The translations under genes were made by a program, and so were the position numbers. From assembly GCA_002081555.1 (NCBI GenBank), contig MZNV01001392.1:1-40483 (forward strand): a stretch of DNA of 40,483 bases, in the 5' to 3' direction. Under the pieces are notes generated by a model that did no database searches, was not told the origin of the DNA, and worked only from the letters and a program-made list of their open reading frames with translations. Shown piece after piece: positions 32,860 through 40,483 of this stretch (its first letter is position 1; every line of letters begins with the position of its first letter). The DNA comes from Protostelium mycophagum (taxonomy: Eukaryota > Evosea > Variosea > Protosteliida > Protosteliaceae).

Positions 32860-35800
32860 CTACACTTGGTGGTCATAACCTTCTGCAGGTATCTCTTCTT
32901 GATCGTATTGGCTGTACATCTCGTAATTATCGGTCTCATCTGCTTCGTAGACACTGCTGCCAGGCTGTCCGTAGTAGGTTGGCTGTGCGGAGTTGTTAAT
33001 CTCCGGGATATCTTCTCGACTCTTTCGTCGGCTATGGCGCAGGCGTCTTGATGGCTTCGGTGACATCTCTTCTATGCAGTCTCGCAATCTCTCGACGTAG
33101 TATTCTATTTTTGGACGATTTTCAGCAGAGAAGAAACTGTAAGGATGAGTATTTTTTGGATGTTGTTTTTTTTGGAGCGAGAACGAATTTTTATGCACAC
33201 CAAGTGGAGGCAATCTCTTTAATTTGGGGTGTCCATGTCTGTGCATCTGTCAACCTCAATCCCTTCGGTAACCCAATCTTCACCTGACACATGTCAGATA
33301 TGAAATTTCCATGAAATTTACTCACTTGCTCATCTGATATATGAGCCCAAGGGATGGCTCCAGATGAATGCGTCTACAACGAGTCAGAAATAGAAATGTC
33401 TTTCGGATCGCACCTCCCACATGAGCACACCAAAGGCCCAAATATCCGTTTGTTTTGTAAAGATATTGATAAAGATACTCTCTGGTGCCTGTGAACAGTT
33501 AATCTACTTGACATATAACCGGCTCAAATAACCCCCACAAAATATCTTGCAGAAATATGCAAAATCAGAAAACACTTACTCTCCACCTCAGAGAAGAAAG
33601 TTCAGCTTCCTCATCACTCACTCTCTGCGTATTCCTCCTATTCTCCGTGAGTTCTCCGTGAAATTTCGATGAAAACTCACTTTGCTTGTCCTAAACTGCA
33701 TAATTTGACCGTGAAGGAGTCCTGGTCGTCTTTACGGACCAAACAGCTCCGGGCTCTGACGTCAGCATGTACAATGTTCATGGAATGAAGATGTCTCAGG
33801 GCGCTTCCCACCTCCAGTAACCTGATCCCTTGTAAATGATGACGTCATCGTTGTAGATGAGTGATTCTTTGTTATGTTGTTTTCTTTCAAGTCAAAAGGT
33901 AAAAAGACATGACATGATATCATTGTAGATGCGATTGTAGATCCTCACATTTTGTAAACATGAATCAGTGGTAAGTCAGCCTCTCTTCGGAGTAGATCTT
34001 GAAGAGTCCCCAGAGGAAAAAAATCAAAGACAAGAAATTCCTGATATCTGCCCAGATATTGTACGATGTGTGGATGGGTCACGCTCTGGGATTCTTCAAT
34101 TTACAACGTTGTAGATGCAACAATAAAAGACCCACGTCAAAAATTTCGAGTTCGTTTTGCACCATGTTGCGACTGATGAGATCGCTGGTTGCTTTTTTCA
34201 GTGCTACAGCTTTCGTAGATTGATATATCCCCTTATAAATCTCATCTACAACCATCAGTTTCATTTCTTTGCGACCGTCTCATCCCATTGAAACCTCTTC
34301 ATTCGGTTAAAACTCACTGTGCCGGCTCTCCATCTTGGCTCCTATGGAGATGAGACCATCCTTGATCCTATTCCCTTTATTTATTTCGGATTTTTCCAAA
34401 TCCAATTCCAAACTCCTTCTTGCGTTAGACTCTCTCTCCTTATCTCTTTTGCGTCTCAAGAGAAGCAGGAGGACGACGGAGGTGATGACCAGTACCGTGA
34501 CGACCACGACGACCACCACTGTGATCACCGTCTACAACGAGTCAGTTATACGTGTGGTGAGGTCGTCACTACCTTCTTGTCGTTTGAAGGCAAAGGGTTT
34601 GCAGAGATTGAAAAGTTGGTGAGGTGGTTGCATGAACACGTGACCGTGTATGACGTAATGTTCACAACTCGACACCCGTCACTCCCCCATGCGCTCCCCG
34701 TCTCATTCCAATAAATACAAGAAAAAGCTGTGAAAATTCAGAGATCCTGCGTTGTAGATGGACTGACCCTGGCCTGCGGGGGGAGGGTTTTGGTAGGGTA
34801 TGGTGATGTTCACGAGACTTGAGATATTGAGCCCTCTGATCTCTAAGCTTTGACCATCTTGGTCAGCAATCACTGACGCGGCCGTGACGTTTCCGAGTCT
34901 GATTATTATTTCAGAATAAAATATTCTGAATCTACAACTCACGGTATGAGGGAATTTTGGGCGCTGAAGGGGTTGAAGTTGTAGTTGACTAATAATACTG
35001 AGGTCGGAATTTTCTGTGAAATCTACAGGTGTCATTATGAAATCTCATCAAAATTTCACCTGTACAACTTCCGTCTTGATGTTCGTCGACGCTCTACAAA
35101 GAGTCAATTTTCATCGAATTTTCTTCATATACGAACCCATTCATAAAGGACAGAGACGTAATGATTCCCTCGGGCCTTCTTACGGCCACGGACAGCGCCG
35201 GAGTTTCGCTATCAAAATACGACAATGTCTGGTTCCGTAAAACTCCGGCAACAGTCCCCGAAATCAACGTGAAGAATAGTTGGGAATTTCTGGGGTCAAA
35301 ATTTAGCCCCAAAGACTTGAGGAAATCCTGTACACGTCAATCTCGTGATGACGTCATCACACGTCACCTGTGCAATACCGGGTGGTATTGTGGTATTTGA
35401 ATTTATGTAGTATTCCATTTGAGAAATGGTGGTGACGCCGTTGTTCAGGACAACCGTTCCCACCACCGGAAAAATATCGTTACTTGTCAGCGTTGTAGAC
35501 GCGCCATCCACCAGACTTCTGAATTGTAGTGCCAACTGCGACATTGAGTGTCTACAATGTTGTAGAATAAATACAATCTCATACTTGCAAGGAAGTGATC
35601 ACTTCCATCACAAGATCCAAAATCCTGAATTGCACCAGGAAATCGGCTCTCTTCTGGATATTAATATAACTCAACAAGACTACCCTGTTAATGCTACAAT
35701 TCAATGCGGATGCCACGTTCATCGTGAAATTCGGAGAGAAAGAGGTCACCCGGACCTGAGCTATTTATCTGTGTCTTTGTCCAAGAATGAGGATGTAAAT

Positions 35801-38245
35801 ACCTCCACATCGGTGTATGTACCGGTTGTATTGGTGAATGTCGTTGTAGATCCAGTTGTAGAGGAGGTCGGTAGTTCCATCGTAGAGGATGATGTTGTTG
35901 ATGATGTAGAAATTGTACTCTCAATTGTAGAGGAGGTTGGTAGTTCCATCGTGGAGGATGATGTTGTTGGTGAACTCGTGGATGATGTTGTTGTTGATGT
36001 GGAAATTGTACTCTCAATAGTAGAGGAGGTTGGTAGTTCCATTGTAGAGGATGATGTTGTTGATGAACTCGTGGATGATGTTGTTGATGATGTAGAAATT
36101 GTACTCTCAATTGTAGAGGAGGTTGGTAGTTCCATTGTAGAAGTTGTGGATAAAGCTGATGATGTAGATGATGTTGTGGAAGTCATATCCTCCATTGTAG
36201 ATGAAGTTGTAGATAAAGATGGACTTGTGGAAATTGTACCCTCCATTGTAGATGATGTTGTAGATGTCGTCGATGATGCTGAAGATGACTCTGTCAATGG
36301 TTCTGTAGATGAGATTATAACAAGTGTTGTAGATGTTGAAGATGATTCTGTTGATGATGCTGTTGATGATTCTGTTGATGATTCTGTTGATGATTCTGTT
36401 GATGATGTTGCAGATGAGGCTGTAACAATTGGAGATGAAATTACAGATGAGTCTGTAGATGAGGTCGTCACAGTTGTAGATGAAGAATCTGTAGTTGAAG
36501 CCATGTCCATATACATCACAATAGTCGTAAAGTTTCCGTAAGTCAGGAGGACTGTCGACCCCGACGGGAAATTACTCGGAACTGGAAATGAAATTTCCGA
36601 GGAATCTGGGTCGTTCCTGATCACTGTTGTGGACGTCCCGTTGGCCAATACTGGCAGGTTGTAGATCCCCGAAAATGTCACAAACATGGTATTCTCCGAT
36701 ACCGTTGCGTTGGTGATCTGCATGAATAAAAGGCTGAAGGATGTCGACAGAGTTTGTAGACCATCAGATGATGTTCTGTACATATTTGTCTGTACATTTG
36801 AATTCTCATTATTCAACGTAAAAGTGACTGATTGTAGATCATCACTGTACGACCTGAATTTTTCGGTGAAATTTCGGTGAAATTTCAGTGAATATTACCC
36901 GACGGTCTCTGTATAGGTTGACCCGCCTATGTTAAAGTTTACAACTGCTCCAATATATCCCAAATTGATGCCGTATACTGTCATCACGTTCCCAGAATAT
37001 GTCGCGTTGTAGAAGACAGGGGGGAAATCTAACGGTGCGACCCCGTTGTAAACGATCCCCTGCCACGTCATGGTGACGGCGGTGGATATGTTGGTTCCGG
37101 AGTAAGGGGGGAGGGGTTGTACAGTGATGACGTCATTGTCGACATTCGAGATCTCTAAGGATTGGCCACGTACCGTAACCATCAAACCAGATATCCCCCC
37201 GGTTTTAAACCCTGAGTGAGTGAATCTCATTGAGATTTCGCTGAAATTTCGCTGAAATTTCTCCATACCTTGCCCTGAAATTTGGAGTGCACTGCTGTTC
37301 ACAAAAGAGGTGGAAGTCACCTGAACATCTTAAAAAATGTCTTTTTAAAACCATAAAAGGATGCATTTCTGCCGCATTCTAAATTACCAAAGATCACATT
37401 GAATTTGTACCACTTCATTTGCTTGCGGCAAAGCCATCGATTTTTTTTGTACAACATTTCAACAGCTGGAGGGCCTACACAACCCCTTCTCCAGCGAAAA
37501 TCTGTTGTTGTACAATGACTCACAATAAAAAAAGAGGCGCCACATCTGCTGTTGTAGTCTGCTGAATATTTCTGGAAAAGTAAGCCCCCGAAATTACAAG
37601 TGCCGGAAGACTGGAGACCGCTTGGTAGAGTTGCATTCTCAAAATCTAAACAAATCAGAATGACATGGAATCCCATGAATTACCTCTAATGCGGTAGTTG
37701 CCTGAGAGATCAATGTATGTGAGCGATGAAGACGAGATGCTGGAGGGGATACTTCCATTCAATTGGTTGTTCTGCAGCTCTTAAGTGAAATGAAGTGGAT
37801 CTTTAGTTTTAAACATACACTGAGATCTAGTCTGGTTAATTGAGCAAGAGAAGCGAATGCATTTGGTATGTTGCTTGTCAGACTATTATTAGAAAGTGTT
37901 AGGGCGATTAGATTGGTCAGATTCGCCAAAGAATTTGGGAGATACCTTTCAATGTCAACAATAATGAATAATGATGAAGATCAGATGGAACACACCCAAC
38001 AAGATTGTTGTGCGATAATACGATGGAATATTGTGCTTCTCCGGTGCATTGCAACCCATAACTATCGCAATTGAGAGGGAAGGTCCATTGGTTTGTCCAA
38101 GAGGCGCCTGGTCATCTTCATTTTCATCACAAAAGGATGAAATACCTCCGGTTGTATTATAAAGATCTGCCAGAGCAGCCGATTCCATATCCGTGAAACA
38201 TAATGCGCAGGGGATGAGGAAGAGGAAGAGGATGATCTTCTTCAT
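32860..38245 (-). CDS. LRR/TIG receptor with a degenerate tyrosine-kinase-like domain
   Basis: A type I receptor. The ATG at 38245-38243 opens a signal peptide ([17 protein letters not shown]). A 38-nt intron joins the LRR cap ([20 protein letters not shown]) to LRRs ([20 protein letters not shown]). TIG/IPT domains follow ([20 protein letters not shown]), then a long Ser/Thr mucin-like stretch (about 35770-36510), more TIG-like exons, a TM ([20 protein letters not shown]) near 34470 and basic RRKRDKERE. The kinase-like domain keeps VALKK, a regulatory-helix Glu, [40 protein letters not shown] and a closing RP. It lacks the glycine loop, and HRDxxxxN reads HADVRARS while DFG reads SLG. It is therefore probably a pseudokinase that signals by binding. 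The tyrosine-rich tail ([20 protein letters not shown]) could be phosphorylated. It ends at 32860. Confidence 0.78.
35861..36136 (-). repeat. 93-bp coding minisatellite (Ser/Thr-rich)
   Basis: Units at 35861-35929 (69 bp, a shortened copy), 35930-36022 (93 bp), 36023-36115 (93 bp) and a partial unit from 36116. They encode 31-residue Ser/Thr units around [15 protein letters not shown] in the mucin-like stalk of the TIG receptor. All copies keep frame. A looser GATGAT/GTTGTAGAT repeat continues to about 36500. The opposite strand is open across the same stretch (35426-36541) only because the repeat has no stops. Confidence 0.85.
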
Positions 38246-38418
38246 GCCTCTCTATGTGTCTCTGTCACAGATCTGGTCGCAAGCTTCATCAGGCTGTCAT
38301 CTATTCACAAGAAAGCGCGCGGACCCTGCAAGTTTAAACACGGTTTCAACCCAGACGAAAAAAAAGCTGTTGGAAGCGGTGTTTCAGAATTGTGGTGGAG
38401 CAAGCCAAATTATAATTA

Positions 38419-38697
38419 TTATGCAGAAGAAAACTTTGCCAGGTCGAAGTCACCCGAAGATGGCTCAGAGTGAAGCAGACTTCTATCAATGTAATATAAA
38501 AGAAATACAACCTTGGTTTCAGTTGTAGATGCATGATCTTTCGTGGTGACACCCACGTTCGCATTCTGCCAAGAATAAATCATCATGAAGTTGAAGGTGA
38601 ACATCTTGACCTGAACGTATCTGATTCGCACAGCTCGATAAATACTCTCCTCCGGATGCTTTAGGATATCTCGCCATATCGGGTGTCCTCTTTGCAT
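38419..38697 (-). CDS. small hypothetical protein
   Basis: From the ATG at 38697-38695 the minus strand reads MQRGHPIWRDILKHPEESIY, then RAVRIRYVQVKMFTFNFMMI, SWQNANVGVTTKDHASTTE and stops at 38419. A 78-nt GT-AG segment near its end could be removed without changing frame. The basic, mixed-charge composition looks coding and suggests a small organellar or membrane-associated protein, but I do not recognise it. Its start is 3 bp from that of the divergent plus-strand gene, so one of the two starts may be wrong. The open frame continues upstream of the ATG to 38784. Confidence 0.4.
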   Translation of the reverse strand: MQRGHPIWRDILKHPEESIYRAVRIRYVQVKMFTFNFMMIYSWQNANVGVTTKDHASTTETKVVFLLYYIDRSLLHSEPSSGDFDLAKFSSA

Positions 38698-38700
38698 ATT

Positions 38701-39070
38701 ATGTACTCCTCCATCCCTCGCCGATCTGGCCTCTTGACATCTTTCAGAATACAAGTTCGTATATGACGGGCTCTTGATCAACACATAGTGACCGATTCAG
38801 ATTATTTCCCACAGTGGTTCCAGACATTCATCCTGTGGTTTATTCCATTCATGCACACTATAGAGACTGCATTCCTGACTTATCCTCTGCTTAGCAAATA
38901 CAAAATGAGTGAAGTGAACACCTTATTGTGGTTGGTCAGTGGATTGTTGGAGGGAGGACCTGCATATCTAAGGTGATTGTCGATACAAAAAATATAAAAT
39001 AATTAATTATCTGATGACGCACAGACTGAAAGCACTCACACCTAAAAACAAGCCAAGAGCGAGGAATTGA
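38701..39070 (+). CDS. small two-TM protein, possibly TMEM254/DUF4499-like
   Basis: The ATG at 38701 opens MYSSIPRRSGLLTSFRIQ. A 60-nt intron joins it in frame to WFQTFILWFIPFMHTIETAF, TYPLLSKYKMSEVNTLLWLV and SGLLEGGPAYLR. A further intron of about 51 nt leads to LKALTPKNKPRARN and a stop at 39068-39070. The His-x-x-Glu helix (FMHTIETAF) followed by a second amphipathic TM (LLWLVSGLLEGGPAYL) resembles the small DUF4499/TMEM254 membrane proteins. The start is supported only by the clean join. Its function is unknown. Confidence 0.55.
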
Positions 39071-39284
39071 AAGTCATAAAGGATCACTTTTTGATCAGAT
39101 TCTTTCTTGCTTTCACAAAGTTGGACACATGAACTCTCTCATTCTCGCACCGAGTATCTTCCAAAAAATATAAAAATTCACAAATATTAAGGTCATTGTA
39201 GAGTCACAATAAAACTGTAGTGAACACATGTCATTCACCAGAAAAGAAGAACCTTCATTGCCTTATTCAATCTATGTACATCCA

Positions 39285-40483
39285 TCACTCGACATCAGAG
39301 GCAATGTAGAAGATGTTTGGGCAAGCAGAGAACCCGTTGAAAGAGCTAGCAGCAGCAACAGTATATGCTCCCATCTCCTTGAAGTACAGCCAATCTCCGA
39401 CCTCCATCTCAGGCATGAAGATGTCCTTGGCAACACAGTCAATAGAGTCACAGGTCGGTCCAAATAAGGTGGTCTTGTGGGTCTCTCCTTCTCTAGTATG
39501 AAGCAAGAGAGGCTCTGGGTTGTAGTGGTCAAAGTAGATGCAGTTGAAGGACTGATAGACTCCATCGTTGATGTAGTAGAGGATCTTAGACTCTCCATCA
39601 CATTCCATCTTCCTCTTTGCAAAGATGTTGACCGCGAGAGTGTGAGATTCTGCCACAAAGTAGCGTCCTGGCTCTGCTATGACCTTCACGTGAGGGGGGA
39701 AAAGGGGCAAGAGAGGACGGACGGCCGCCGCCATGTCTGTAAAGTTGACGCCTTCCAACACAGTCAATTGAGTCACATGTCGGTCCAAAGAGGGTAGTCT
39801 TGACAGTCTCTCCTTCTCTGTTGTGAAGCAAGAGAGGCTCTGGGTTGTAATGATCAAAGTAGATGCAGTTGAAAGATTGGTAGACCCCATCGTTGATGTA
39901 GTAGAGGATCTTGGACTCTCCATCACGTTCCATCTTTCTCTTTGCAAAGATGTTGACCGCGAGAGTGTGAGACTCCGCCACAAAGTAGCGTCCTGGCTCT
40001 GCAATGACCTTCACATGAGGGGGGAAAAGGGGCAAGAGGGGGCGGACCGCCGCCGCCATGTCTGTAAAGTTGGCACCTTCGTCGCTGTCACTGCCGGGCC
40101 AGCCGCCGCCAAGGTCCAAGAGGTCCATTATGTATCCATGAGAAGCCGCCAGACGGAATACCGAGAGGGCAGAGAGGATGGCCTTCTCAAATGCGTCAGA
40201 GTCCAGGCACCTAGACCCCACGTGGAAAGACACACCCTTGAGCTTGGCACCCAAAGACTTGGCGGTGATGATGAGCTCTTCTACAGAATTCAAGTGAGCT
40301 CCAAACTTGGAGGAAAAGGCAGAGAGGGAGTGGGAGTCGTCCGTGACAATGCGTAAGACCAGTTCGGCCTCGGGGAAGATGTCGTACATCTTATATAGCT
40401 CATCCACGTTATCGAAGGTCATCTTCTTGACGTTGCAGGACTTTGCAAAGCGGATGTGGGAGCGCATCTTAGTGGGATTGGCA
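39285..40483 (-). CDS. ODC: ornithine decarboxylase, 5' end outside window, frame broken by duplication
   Basis: A PLP-dependent decarboxylase that makes putrescine, the first step of polyamine synthesis. The gene runs off the right edge; the first visible residues (NPTKMRSHIRFAKSCNVKKM) lie just after the usual PLP-lysine region. Family marks are GVSFHVGSRC, LLDLGGGWPG, AEPGRYFVAESHTLAVN, YYINDGVYQSFNCIYFDHYN, the active-site Cys in GPTCDSIDC and the C-terminal EMGAYTVAAASSFNGF, ending IASDVE at 39285. The segment from NFTDMAAAV to CDSIDC is present twice in tandem (325 bp each, no indels). Because 325 is not a multiple of 3, the frame breaks at the junction (about 39756). No intron is evident in the visible part, unlike its neighbours. 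It is a pseudogene, a chimeric assembly of two copies, or a recent rearrangement. Confidence 0.85.
39431..40080. repeat. 325-bp tandem duplication inside the ODC gene
   Basis: Copy A is 39431-39755 and copy B is 39756-40080. They align end to end without gaps; by eye I count about 29 mismatches (about 91% identity). Most changes are silent: only a few residues differ (for example KMECDG versus KMERDG and LLHTREGETHK versus LLHNREGETVK). The silent-rich divergence means each copy evolved under coding constraint before being joined. Confidence 0.9.

Noticed and set aside
35426-36541. 371-codon plus-strand ORF as a gene
   Set aside because: It is the reverse of the receptor's Ser/Thr repeat, whose frame joins signal peptide, TIG domains and TM on the minus strand; the acidic reading is a composition effect.
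39823-40356. 177-codon plus-strand ORF opposite ODC
   Set aside because: The minus strand reads unmistakable ornithine decarboxylase here.

Overview
The window is eukaryotic nuclear DNA from what looks like a free-living protist. Genes lie on both strands a few to a few hundred bases apart. Nearly all are cut into many small exons by GT-AG introns, most of 35-70 nt. Gene content (Timeless/Tof1, a PP4 regulatory subunit, ornithine decarboxylase, a Rho-like GTPase, LRR plus filamin, LRR plus TIG receptor with a kinase domain, F-box plus YwqG fusion, Pmp-like beta-helix protein) suggests an amoebozoan, possibly a protosteloid amoeba. That placement is inference. I saw no rRNA, convincing tRNA or CRISPR array.

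Layout. 1-1110: AT-rich flank without a gene, with no CpG before base 947, unlike everything to its right. 1111-2333 (-): PP4 regulatory subunit 2. About 2342-3149 (+): unrecognised protein whose stop overlaps that of a multi-pass membrane protein at 3146-4817 (-). 5434-7433 (+): GPR180-type seven-transmembrane receptor. 7682-9960 (-): single-pass receptor-like protein with a probable beta-propeller ectodomain. 10265-11490 (+): F-box/YwqG protein. 11800-12788 (+): degenerate Rho-like GTPase. 12810-17785 (-): large secreted beta-helix protein. 18073-19051 (-): Mrr-like nuclease with a membrane segment. 19498-20893 (-): two-TM protein. 21026-24143 (+): LRR-filamin protein. 24408-24958 (+): coiled-coil/TM protein with a frame problem. 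25178-30984 (+): Timeless. 31048-32732 (-): MYND-finger protein. 32860-38245 (-): LRR/TIG receptor with a degenerate kinase domain. 38419-38697 (-) and 38701-39070 (+): two small divergent genes. 39285 to the right edge (-): ornithine decarboxylase broken by a 325-bp tandem duplication.

The genes do not form one pathway. Two themes recur: cell-surface and signalling proteins (7TM receptor, propeller receptor, beta-helix protein, TIG receptor, Rho-like GTPase) and genome maintenance or housekeeping (Timeless, PP4R2, Mrr nuclease, ODC). The most unusual feature is the noncoding fraction. Introns and gene borders repeatedly carry the same short palindromic modules (TGACGTCA, GAAATTTC, CTACAACG/CGTTGTAG, CGGCAAAGCCG), and three related hairpin-like elements sit in three longer introns. 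The first 946 bases and the ODC duplication may be assembly artefacts or real rearrangements.

Exon joins were worked out by hand from reading frame, GT-AG ends and family resemblance. Outer coordinates of most genes are firm; some internal joins are not.
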